Shown: one piece after another, positions 9,275 to 18,460 of the stretch | Numbering within the stretch: the first letter of the stretch is position 1 | Layout: each line of letters opens with the position of its first letter | NCBI GenBank assembly: GCA_947624495.1 | Contig: CANQKP010000003.1 | Span: 1 to 38,082, forward strand | Direction of reading: 5' to 3' | Length of the DNA: 38,082 nucleotides | Origin: an uncultured Monoglobus sp. | Lineage (GTDB): Bacteria; Bacillota; Clostridia; Monoglobales; Monoglobaceae | Program-made: the position numbers and the translations under genes | The notes under the pieces: generated by a model | What the model was told of the DNA's origin: nothing | Database searches by the model: none | The model's input: the letters and a program-made list of their open reading frames with translations, nothing else

Positions 9275-9362
9275 TCCTCTCCGCCTCCATTTCCCTTAGG
9301 AAGGGGAGGTGCCTGCAAAGCAGGCGGTGGGGGCAGCCCTTCGGGCGGATAATATCCGCCCC
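9275..9362. repeat. Intergenic cluster of consecutive short hairpins
   Basis: CCTCC..CCCTTAGGAAGGGGAGG; GCCTGC-AAA-GCAGGC; GCCC-TTC-GGGC; GGCGGATA-A-TATCCGCC read directly. Confidence 0.6.
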
Positions 9363-9388
9363 AACAGTATAAGGCGCGCATTTATATA

Positions 9389-10771
9389 TCAGAACTTTAA
9401 TCTTTCGTTTATATATTCCTTCAAATCCTCTATTTTAATTCGCTCCTGCTCCATACTGTCGCGGTGGCGGACAGTCACACAGCCGTCGTCCTTTGAGTCA
9501 AAGTCGTACGTAATGCAGAAGGGCGTTCCGATCTCGTCCTGACGGCGGTACCTCTTGCCTATCGAGCCTGCCTCGTCATACTCGCACATAAAATCCGCGC
9601 ACAGATCGGCGTAAACCGCTTTCGCTTCATCCGAAAGCTTTTTAGAAAGCGGAAGAACAGCCGCCTTTATCGGCGCGATCGCCGGGTGGAAGTGCATAAC
9701 AACACGTGTGTCGTTCTTTTCGGGGTCAACGACCTCCTCGTCATACGCCTCGACCAGGAATGCAAGCGCAACTCTGTCAGCGCCCAGCGACGGCTCTATG
9801 CAGTAAGGAATGTACTTTTCACCCGTCTCCGGATCGGTGTACTCCATCTTCTCACCGCTGTGCTCGCTGTGGCTCTTTAAGTCAAAGTCGGTCCTGTCGG
9901 CAATGCCCCAAAGCTCGCCCCATCCAAACGGGAACAGGTATTCTATGTCAGTTGTGGCGTTCGAGTAGTGGGAAAGCTCCTCCGGTCTGTGGTCGCGGAG
10001 GCGGATGTTCTCCTTCTTAATTCCAAGCGACAGCAGGAAGTTCTCGCAATAATCCTTCCAATACTTAAACCATTCAAGGTCTGTGCCGGGCTTGCAGAAG
10101 AACTCAAGCTCCATTTGCTCAAACTCTCTTGTTCTGAATATAAAGTTACCGGGAGTGATCTCGTTCCTGAACGACTTGCCCACCTGCGCGATACCGAACG
10201 GTACCTTCTTGCGCGATGTTCTCTGGACCGCCTTGAAGTTTACGAATATGCCCTGTGCCGTTTCGGGACGAAGATATATTTCGCTTGAGCTGTCCTCGGT
10301 AACTCCTTGATATGTCTTAAACATCAGATTGAATTTTCTTATATCGGTAAAGTTGTGTTTGCCGCACTCCGGACACGGTATGTCGTGCTCGTTGATGTAC
10401 TCGACCATTTGCTCATCCGACCAGCCGTCGGCATTCTCGCCAGAAAAATCCTCGATCAGTTTGTCCGCACGGAAGCGAGCCTTGCACTCCTTGCAGTCCA
10501 TAAGCGGATCCGAAAAGCCGCCCACATGACCCGACGCGACCCAAACCTTGGGGTTCATGAGTATCGCCGCGTCAAGCCCCACATTGTAGGGACTCTCCTG
10601 AACAAACTTCTTTCTCCACGCATTTTTCACGTTGTTCTTGAACTCAACGCCAAGCGGACCGTAATCCCAGGAGTTCGCCAACCCCCCGTATATATCGGAG
10701 CCGGGATACACAAAGCCCCTGCCCTTGCACAATGCCACAATTTTTTCCATAGTTTTCTCTTGGTTTTGCAA
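9389..10771 (-). CDS. glyS: Glycyl-tRNA synthetase, single-chain type
   Basis: [78 protein letters not shown]. Confidence 0.97.
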   Translation of the reverse strand: MQNQEKTMEKIVALCKGRGFVYPGSDIYGGLANSWDYGPLGVEFKNNVKNAWRKKFVQESPYNVGLDAAILMNPKVWVASGHVGGFSDPLMDCKECKARFRADKLIEDFSGENADGWSDEQMVEYINEHDIPCPECGKHNFTDIRKFNLMFKTYQGVTEDSSSEIYLRPETAQGIFVNFKAVQRTSRKKVPFGIAQVGKSFRNEITPGNFIFRTREFEQMELEFFCKPGTDLEWFKYWKDYCENFLLSLGIKKENIRLRDHRPEELSHYSNATTDIEYLFPFGWGELWGIADRTDFDLKSHSEHSGEKMEYTDPETGEKYIPYCIEPSLGADRVALAFLVEAYDEEVVDPEKNDTRVVMHFHPAIAPIKAAVLPLSKKLSDEAKAVYADLCADFMCEYDEAGSIGKRYRRQDEIGTPFCITYDFDSKDDGCVTVRHRDSMEQERIKIEDLKEYINERLKF

Positions 10772-10926
10772 TTTGATCAGCCTTTCTGTTCTAAATTCGG
10801 GTCAGGACATACCAAAACCCTATAATTCACCAAAATATCAATCATTATAAATTATAATATAAACATATCCATTTTTCAAGTATTTTTTTCATTTGTTATA
10901 TAATTGATATAATTTAAATTAAAAGA

Positions 10927-10980
10927 AGAGGCTGACGCAAAACGGTTTCTTGAACCGTTTTGCGTCAGCCTCTGTTTTTT
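10927..10980 (-). terminator. Terminator hairpin downstream of rpmE (could act in both directions)
   Basis: 21-bp perfect stem AGAGGCTGACGCAAAACGGTT-TCTTG-AACCGTTTTGCGTCAGCCTCT with T-rich flanks. Confidence 0.85.
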
Positions 10981-10985
10981 CAACA

Positions 10986-11189
10986 TTATTTGTCGAGACC
11001 GTAACGCTTTCTGAACTTATCAACTCTACCGCCGGTATCAACCAGCTTCTGCTTACCTGTGTAGAACGGGTGGCAAGCGGAACAAATTTCTATACGGATA
11101 TCCTTCTTTGTGGAACCGGTGTCAATAACGTTGCCGCAAGCGCACTTTATCTGCGTCTGCTGATAATTGGGATGAATTCCTTCCTTCAT
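10986..11189 (-). CDS. rpmE: 50S ribosomal protein L31 (bL31, Cys-containing)
   Basis: [27 protein letters not shown]...[30 protein letters not shown]. Confidence 0.97.
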   Translation of the reverse strand: MKEGIHPNYQQTQIKCACGNVIDTGSTKKDIRIEICSACHPFYTGKQKLVDTGGRVDKFRKRYGLDK

Positions 11190-11383
11190 TATGTTTCACC
11201 TCTTTCGATTTTATTATGGACAAGAGCTTTTACGCTCCATTATTTACGTTCCTAAATTGCAACCAAGACATTATAACACATTATTTTGTGAATTGCAATA
11301 GTTTTTTTAAATTTTTTTAATAATCGCACAAACTGCGCATTTTCAATTTTAATATTTTATAAAAATATTAATATCGAGGGGTT

Positions 11384-11450
11384 TTAGGGGACAAGTCCCC
11401 TAATTCGTTCCACCCGAGAGGTGGAGCAAACCCGCCCGGGCTAGGCGGGC
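11384..11450. repeat. Intergenic hairpin cluster
   Basis: TTAGGGGAC-AA-GTCCCCTAA (11384-11403), TCCACC-CGAGA-GGTGGA (11409-11425), CCCGCC..GGCGGG (11431-11449). Confidence 0.55.
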
Positions 11451-11509
11451 GGAACCGGGTCCGGCATTAAAAAGTTTGAAAAACGAAGTTTTCCACACGC
11501 CGAAATTTC

Positions 11510-11636
11510 AATATTTTTGTATAAAAAATATTAATATCAATCATCACACATATGCGCCGCGTACCGCAGACTTTAATATTTTTGTATAAAAAATATTAAA
11601 GTTAATCCCCAAGACACATATGCACCGCGCGGGCAG
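11510..11636. repeat. Two tandem copies (about 65-bp period) of an AT hairpin plus pfkA 3'-end-like sequence
   Basis: AATATTTTTGTATAAAAAATATT at 11510-11532 and 11575-11597, followed by ACACATATGCGCCGCGTACCGCAG and ACACATATGCACCGCGCGGGCAG. Confidence 0.7.
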
Positions 11637-12702
11637 CCTTGACCCAATGACTGGTTTCCTCGACCGCCTTATTCTTGCCGATAACATTCTCAAGCGAGTC
11701 GTAGCCGAGCTTTGCGCCGTCCAGAATAACCATGTTTCCGAACTTGCCCTCCATAAGCAGCTCCACGGCGTATGCACCGTAGCGCGTTGACAAAATTCTG
11801 TCGTTGGCTGTGGGCGAACCTCCGCGCTGGGTATGACCCAAGATCGTGGCGCGGCACTCAAGACCCGCGAGGTGTTCAAGCTGTCCCGCAATCACTTCGC
11901 CTATTCCGCCGAGACGAATAGGATCGGGGCTGTTCTCGACGATCTTTGATATTACTATGTCGCCGTCCAGCGGCTTCGCGCCCTCGGCGACAACAACGAT
12001 TGCAAAGTTCTTGCCTCTTGCTCTGTTCTCCTTGATCGCTTCCGCGACCTTGTTGATATCATAAGGTATCTCCGGTATCAATGCCGCGTCCGCGCCGCCG
12101 GCAAGAGCCGATGCGATAGCGATAAATCCCGCGTATCTTCCCATAACCTCAACCACTATAGTCCTGCTGTGCGACTCCGCGGTGGTCCTCAGCTTATCTA
12201 TAGCCTCTGTGGCGGTCGCAACGGCAGTGTCAAATCCGAATGTCGTGTCGGTTGACGCCAAATCATTATCGATCGTCTTGGGTACGCCTATCACCTTAAC
12301 GCCCTTGCGCGCAAAATCGCGTCCGGATGTGAGTGTTCCGTCGCCGCCTATTACAATAAGCGCGTCTATGCCCGCCTTATTCAGGTTCTCAACGCCAACA
12401 TCCGAAACGTCGCCGCGGCGCTGATGACCGTACTCATCAATATATGTGTAGTTAAACAGGTTGTCTTTATTGGAGCTGTAGAGTATTGTGCCGCCTTTTG
12501 AAATTATTCCGGACACGTCGTGCAGCCCAAGCGGAACAAACTCCTGCTCGCCCAAATAAAGACCGCGGTATCCGTGCTTAATGCCTACAACCTCAAGATT
12601 GTACTTCTGGATGGCAGTCTTTACGACCGCTCTTATAACCGCATTCAGTCCGGGACAGTCCCCTCCGGCTGTCATAACTCCGATTTTTTTGATCTCGCTC
12701 AT
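11602..12702 (-). CDS. pfkA: 6-phosphofructokinase
   Basis: IGVMTAGGDCPGLNAVIRAVVK; IVIGGDGTLTSG; GVPKTIDNDLASTDTTFGFDTAV; LGHTQRGGSPTANDR. Confidence 0.96.
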   Translation of the reverse strand: MSEIKKIGVMTAGGDCPGLNAVIRAVVKTAIQKYNLEVVGIKHGYRGLYLGEQEFVPLGLHDVSGIISKGGTILYSSNKDNLFNYTYIDEYGHQRRGDVSDVGVENLNKAGIDALIVIGGDGTLTSGRDFARKGVKVIGVPKTIDNDLASTDTTFGFDTAVATATEAIDKLRTTAESHSRTIVVEVMGRYAGFIAIASALAGGADAALIPEIPYDINKVAEAIKENRARGKNFAIVVVAEGAKPLDGDIVISKIVENSPDPIRLGGIGEVIAGQLEHLAGLECRATILGHTQRGGSPTANDRILSTRYGAYAVELLMEGKFGNMVILDGAKLGYDSLENVIGKNKAVEETSHWVKAARAVHMCLGD

Positions 12703-12926
12703 ACAAAAACCTCCTATATAAGCCGTAAATTCAACATTAAATATTATTGCGAAAAATTAACACACTATAACAGTTTACTCCAAGCAGGGGTAAAAAGCAA
12801 GATAAAAAGCAGTATCGGCGCTATTTTTGTATACTGTAACAAAAACCAAATTAATAAGGAATGTTTTTTTCAATATTTTTCCGCATTAAAAATTGTTAAA
12901 AATTAAACAAAATCCAAATATCAGCG

Positions 12927-12955
12927 TTGACAACAGCCCCTAACAGTTGTATAAT
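12927..12955 (+). promoter_or_regulatory. Sigma-A type promoter of the phosphoglycerate mutase gene
   Basis: TTGACA (12927-12932), 17-nt spacer, TATAAT (12950-12955). Confidence 0.75.
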
Positions 12956-12995
12956 TATTTTATTGTGACCAAAATCAAACACGAGGTGAAATATT

Positions 12996-14198
12996 ATGAA
13001 ATATGTAGTTATTTTAACCGACGGAGCCGCCGACACACCGGTGGCGGAGCTTGGCGGAAAGACCCCGTTTGAAGCGGCAAACAAGCCGCATATTGACGCG
13101 CTCGCAAAGCTTTCGGAAGTCGGAATGGTAAAAACTGTCCCTGACGATCTGCCGCCCGGCAGCGACGTTGCGAACTTAGCCGTGTTCGGATATGATCCGC
13201 AGCGGTACTACACCGGACGCTCGCCCCTTGAGGCGGTCTCAATGAACGTGCCTCTGGAGCTTACCGACACAACGTTCAGAACGAACGTTGTAACCCTTTC
13301 CGACGAGCCGAATTACGAGGACAAAACAATGGTTGATTACAGCTCGGACGAGATTTCGACCGATGAGGCGCGTGAGCTTATAAAATACGTGAATGAAAAC
13401 TTAGGCTGTGATGAATACGAGTTCTTCGGCGGCTTCAGCTACAGGCACCTTATGGTGTGGCACAACAAGAAAAACGAGTTTAAGCTGACACCTCCCCATG
13501 ATATATCCGACCGCGTTATCGGTCCGTACCTGCCAAAGGACGAGACGCTCAAAAGCCTTATGAAGCAAAGCTATGAGCTGCTCAAGGATCATCCGGTAAA
13601 CAAGTCGCGCATTGAGCGCGGACTTAATCCCGCAAACTCAATATGGATCTGGGGCAACGGCACCAAGCCCGACCTGCCAACGTACGCCGAGCATTTCGGC
13701 GTAAAGGGAACTGTTGTCTCGGCTGTTGATCTGATAAAGGGCATAGGACGCTGCGCCGGACTCAATGTGCCTGAAATAGAGGGCGCGACCGGCAATGTCA
13801 ATACCAACTTTGACGGCAAGGCAGCAGCGGCAATAAACGCACTCAAAAACGACGGCGACTTTGTATATATCCACCTTGAGGCTCCGGACGAGGCGGGACA
13901 CAGACATGAGATCGACAACAAGGTAAAATCGATAGAGCTGATCGACCAAAAGATAGTGGCTCCGGTGCTTGACTATTTAAAGGGCTGCGGCGAGGATTTC
14001 AGAATTCTGCTTATGCCCGACCATCCCACGCCTCTTGCAACAAGAACTCATTCCTCGGCGCCTATCCCGTATATGCTGTACCAAAGCGCGGACGAAAAGG
14101 ACAGCGGAGTTGAGTCCTACACCGAGGCTGAAGCCGCAAAGACCGGAATATTCGTGCCGGACGGCTACACATTGGCAGGCAAGCTGCTCAAAAAATAG
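12996..14198 (+). CDS. Cofactor-independent phosphoglycerate mutase (ApgM-like)
   Basis: MKYVVILTDGAADTPVAELGGKTPFEAANKPHIDALAKLSEVGMVKTVP; PPGSDVANLAVFGYDP; HLEAPDEAGH; LLMPDHPTPLATRTHSSAPIPY. Confidence 0.93.
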   Translation: MKYVVILTDGAADTPVAELGGKTPFEAANKPHIDALAKLSEVGMVKTVPDDLPPGSDVANLAVFGYDPQRYYTGRSPLEAVSMNVPLELTDTTFRTNVVTLSDEPNYEDKTMVDYSSDEISTDEARELIKYVNENLGCDEYEFFGGFSYRHLMVWHNKKNEFKLTPPHDISDRVIGPYLPKDETLKSLMKQSYELLKDHPVNKSRIERGLNPANSIWIWGNGTKPDLPTYAEHFGVKGTVVSAVDLIKGIGRCAGLNVPEIEGATGNVNTNFDGKAAAAINALKNDGDFVYIHLEAPDEAGHRHEIDNKVKSIELIDQKIVAPVLDYLKGCGEDFRILLMPDHPTPLATRTHSSAPIPYMLYQSADEKDSGVESYTEAEAAKTGIFVPDGYTLAGKLLKK

Positions 14199-14237
14199 TA
14201 TACACATATCAAGTATTAAAAGATTTTAACAAATAGC

Positions 14238-14276
14238 GGCAAATGCGGAAATAATTCTTGCATTTGCCCTTTTTTT
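14238..14276 (+). terminator. Rho-independent terminator of the phosphoglycerate mutase gene
   Basis: GGCAAATGC...GCATTTGCC then C(T)7. Confidence 0.7.
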
Positions 14277-14286
14277 GTGTTATTAT
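14258..14286 (+). promoter_or_regulatory. Putative purA promoter overlapping the upstream terminator
   Basis: TTGCAT (14258-14263), 17-nt spacer, TATTAT (14281-14286). Confidence 0.5.
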
Positions 14287-14319
14287 ATATGGGTGTGTTT
14301 AAAAAGGAGTGAAATATAA

Positions 14320-15591
<1,272 letters not shown>

Positions 15592-15599
15592 GTTTTAAT

Positions 15600-15968
15600 A
15601 TGGCTGAGAACACCAAGAAGGACGCCAAGACCGAGGGTGCAAAACCCAGAAAAAAATCAGCGTCCAAAAGCAAAATCAGCATGACCGGCAATGAATATCT
15701 TGACTATAAGGGCAAAAAACTGGTAAGGGTCGGCAACGAGATCCGCTACGGCAACGCCGAGGATCCGTATATCTGCTGCTTCCGCCTTGAGGACAATCAG
15801 GAGCTTGACGACCTCACTGTTTCAAAGCGGGTCATAATCGAGCTTAAGACCAACGAGGGCAAAGCGTCAAAGCTAATGCGCCAGGCTGAGCGCGACGGGC
15901 TTTACAAAGCGTTCGATATAGGTATGTTCTGGCTTGACCAGGCGCTGGACGCAGCAAAAAATATGTAA
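15600..15968 (+). CDS. Conserved hypothetical small protein following purA
   Basis: 122 aa, basic N-terminus; 8 nt downstream of purA. Confidence 0.7.
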   Translation: MAENTKKDAKTEGAKPRKKSASKSKISMTGNEYLDYKGKKLVRVGNEIRYGNAEDPYICCFRLEDNQELDDLTVSKRVIIELKTNEGKASKLMRQAERDGLYKAFDIGMFWLDQALDAAKNM

Positions 15969-15974
15969 ATATTA

Positions 15975-16003
15975 AACTGAGTGTCTCACCGAGACACTCA
16001 GTT
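15975..16003. terminator. Terminator hairpin between convergent genes
   Basis: AACTGAGTGTCTC-ACC-GAGACACTCAGTT; reaches the stop codon of the minus-strand GH3 gene. Confidence 0.7.
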
Positions 16004-18329
16004 AATATTTTAAATCAATTATCAGCTTCAAAATATTTTTTGCGGCGCGCTGAAGTTCGCCCAAAGACAGACTTCCGTCCTTGAGGCTGACCAAGGTGTT
16101 GTCGCCGCCGCTGTTGTTCGCAGCGGATGAATGAACCATATATATATCGCCGCCGGCACGCAGCATGGCGGCGGTATTTTTTGTCGAGGCTCCGCCGCAT
16201 TTTCCGAGATATGCCCACCAGTCGGTCATAACCATACCGTCAAACCCAAGCTCATCTCTGATAATACCGGTAATAATATCATAGTTCGAGCCGCTTTGAA
16301 CGCCGTTGACCGGATTGTAAGCGGTCATCAGAGCCTTGACCTCGGACAGCTCTAATGCATACTCTATCGGCTTTAAATATATTTCCCTCAGCGCCCTTTC
16401 GGACACCACGGAATTAAGCCGCTTGCGGTTATGCTCTCTGTTGTTTGCGGCGATGTGTTTAAGCACGCCGCGAACGCCTTTAGAGTTGAGTCCGCTCATC
16501 GCGGCTGCCGCCATAGCCCCGCTCATGTAAGGGTCCTCGGAAAAATACTCAAAGTTCCTGCCGCACAGCGGATTTCTGTGAATATTGACACCGGGTCCCA
16601 GCAGCAGCTCCACATGATTTTCAAGCATTTCACCGCCGATACGGGAGTATATCTCCTGCACAAGCCGCTTGTTCCAAGTACAGGCAAGCATAGTTCCGAT
16701 TGGGACCAGCGCCGCCTTGTCGCCGTTATCAAACCGAAGTCCGGACGGACCGTCAGTTCCCGCAACCGCAGGAACACCAAAGTCCAGGAGCCGATCCGAC
16801 ACACCGCCGAAGGCTGTTCCGGTACCGGGGCGCACACGACTGCTTCCCATACCCTCGCCTCGGCACAGGCAAGCCAGATCTTCGCTTGCGAGCTGCGCTA
16901 AAAAGTCATCAAGCGCGGCTTTGCCGAGCTTAACGTCGTTAAGCTTTATGCCTCTGTCGCCGGTAAACTCAATTTCCGGAGCGGGCTTTCTTCGTTCCGC
17001 CGGCTCGGACGCGCGTACGGGAACAGGCTCATAAACCGGCTCTCCGTTTTTAAAGCCCCGGAGCCGCTCAAAAGGCTCCGTCGGCGCGCCGAAAGACTTA
17101 CACTTCCTTATGACCTCGTCCTTATAAAGCTCAAGACTTATTGCGCAGCTCCTGTCACGGACGTTTTTCCCTATCACGAATTTATATAATCCCTTATCGA
17201 CCCGCAGGCAAAAGTTTTTGTCGTCATAATACGAAAGCCTCGACAGCGGAAATTTTATGACAAGCTCCTCGCTGCCGCCCGGACCCAGCGTCTCGGTCTT
17301 GGCAAACTCCACCAAAGCTATTTCTGGGCGTGGAAGTCTGCTTTTCGGCGGTACCGCATATACCTGTACCACCTCTTTGCCCGAAGTTCCGCCTATGTTT
17401 TTTACATTGACCCTGAGGCTGACGGAGCCGCCCGACATCGAAACCGAATTGCAGCTTATCTCAAACTCGGTATACGACAGCCCGAACCCGAACGGGTACA
17501 TGACCTTTTCGGGACAGAATGTCTCGAAGTACCTGTAGCCGACAAAAATGTCCTCGCGGTAAAAGTTCCGGTCATCGCCGCCAAAATCAGCGGATGACGG
17601 ATAGTCGGCGTATCTTACCGCTATCGTGTCGGTCAGCCTGCCGCAGGGCGAAATGCCGGTCAGCACATCCGCGACCGCCTCGCCGCCCTCCTGACCGCCC
17701 TGCCAAATATAAAGAACGGCGTCAATATCAAATTCACCGACCCAGCCCATGTCTATAACGCCGGGTACATTCAGGATCGCAATAACCTTTTTAAAATACT
17801 TACGCGCCGCTTTAAGCGTTGCACGCTCGGCTTCGGTCAGCAGCCAGCCGCCCGGTCCGAAATAGCTGTCCTGCTCCTCGCCTGAGGAGCGCCCGATAAC
17901 AACGACCGCCGTGTCGGCGTTTTTCGCCGCGCGTCTCAAAGGAAGCTTTAAAATTTCAGGCTCCCGCTGAAACAGCGGACGGGACGCCCACATACCCCCT
18001 CCGGTCTCTATCGGGTGGCGGCGCGTCCAGCGGGTATAAAATTTTTCAAGTTTTTCGTCCGTTTCCACTCCGTTTCTCTTAAGTGACGACAGAATGTCGG
18101 TTTTGTACTCGGTATTAACGCTGCCGCCGGAACCGGTCCCGCCCGCATTATAGTCTATCTGGCACCTGCCCAGCAGCGCGATTTTTTCGCCGCGCTTAAG
18201 GGGCAGTGCGTTGTTTTTATTTTCAAGCATAACTATGCCCTCAGCTGCCGCCTGGCGGGCAGCGGCAAGAGTCATTTTCATAGCACCAGTCAAAAAATCA
18301 CACCTTTTTATGATATATTCGATATTCAC
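16002..18329 (-). CDS. Glycoside hydrolase family 3 protein with permuted domain order, no evident signal peptide
   Basis: GH3 C-type domain first (EGIVMLENKNNALPL, YPFGFGLSYTEFEI), then FnIII-like, then GH3 barrel (CGRNFEYFSEDPYMSG, GVRGVLKHIAANNREHNR, FDGMVMTDWWAYLG). Confidence 0.92.
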   Translation of the reverse strand: MNIEYIIKRCDFLTGAMKMTLAAARQAAAEGIVMLENKNNALPLKRGEKIALLGRCQIDYNAGGTGSGGSVNTEYKTDILSSLKRNGVETDEKLEKFYTRWTRRHPIETGGGMWASRPLFQREPEILKLPLRRAAKNADTAVVVIGRSSGEEQDSYFGPGGWLLTEAERATLKAARKYFKKVIAILNVPGVIDMGWVGEFDIDAVLYIWQGGQEGGEAVADVLTGISPCGRLTDTIAVRYADYPSSADFGGDDRNFYREDIFVGYRYFETFCPEKVMYPFGFGLSYTEFEISCNSVSMSGGSVSLRVNVKNIGGTSGKEVVQVYAVPPKSRLPRPEIALVEFAKTETLGPGGSEELVIKFPLSRLSYYDDKNFCLRVDKGLYKFVIGKNVRDRSCAISLELYKDEVIRKCKSFGAPTEPFERLRGFKNGEPVYEPVPVRASEPAERRKPAPEIEFTGDRGIKLNDVKLGKAALDDFLAQLASEDLACLCRGEGMGSSRVRPGTGTAFGGVSDRLLDFGVPAVAGTDGPSGLRFDNGDKAALVPIGTMLACTWNKRLVQEIYSRIGGEMLENHVELLLGPGVNIHRNPLCGRNFEYFSEDPYMSGAMAAAAMSGLNSKGVRGVLKHIAANNREHNRKRLNSVVSERALREIYLKPIEYALELSEVKALMTAYNPVNGVQSGSNYDIITGIIRDELGFDGMVMTDWWAYLGKCGGASTKNTAAMLRAGGDIYMVHSSAANNSGGDNTLVSLKDGSLSLGELQRAAKNILKLIIDLKY

Positions 18330-18397
18330 TTAATCGGTAGTGTCGGTTTTATTTTAAACTTATAATATATAATATACCACATACCCATATAAATTGC

Positions 18398-18428
18398 AAG
18401 GATCCGCGGGGTATTGCCGCGGATCCTT
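18398..18428 (-). terminator. Terminator downstream of the large GH3 gene
   Basis: AAGGATCCGCGG-GGTATTG-CCGCGGATCCTT. Confidence 0.65.
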
Positions 18429-18460
18429 AACTGCTTGATATTGGGAAGAATAATTTTTTG

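Noticed and set aside
10772-10925. T-box riboswitch upstream of glyS
   Set aside because: Read the reverse complement of the leader: no AGGGTGGNACCGCG antiterminator motif or extended specifier stem-loop, only AT-rich DNA.
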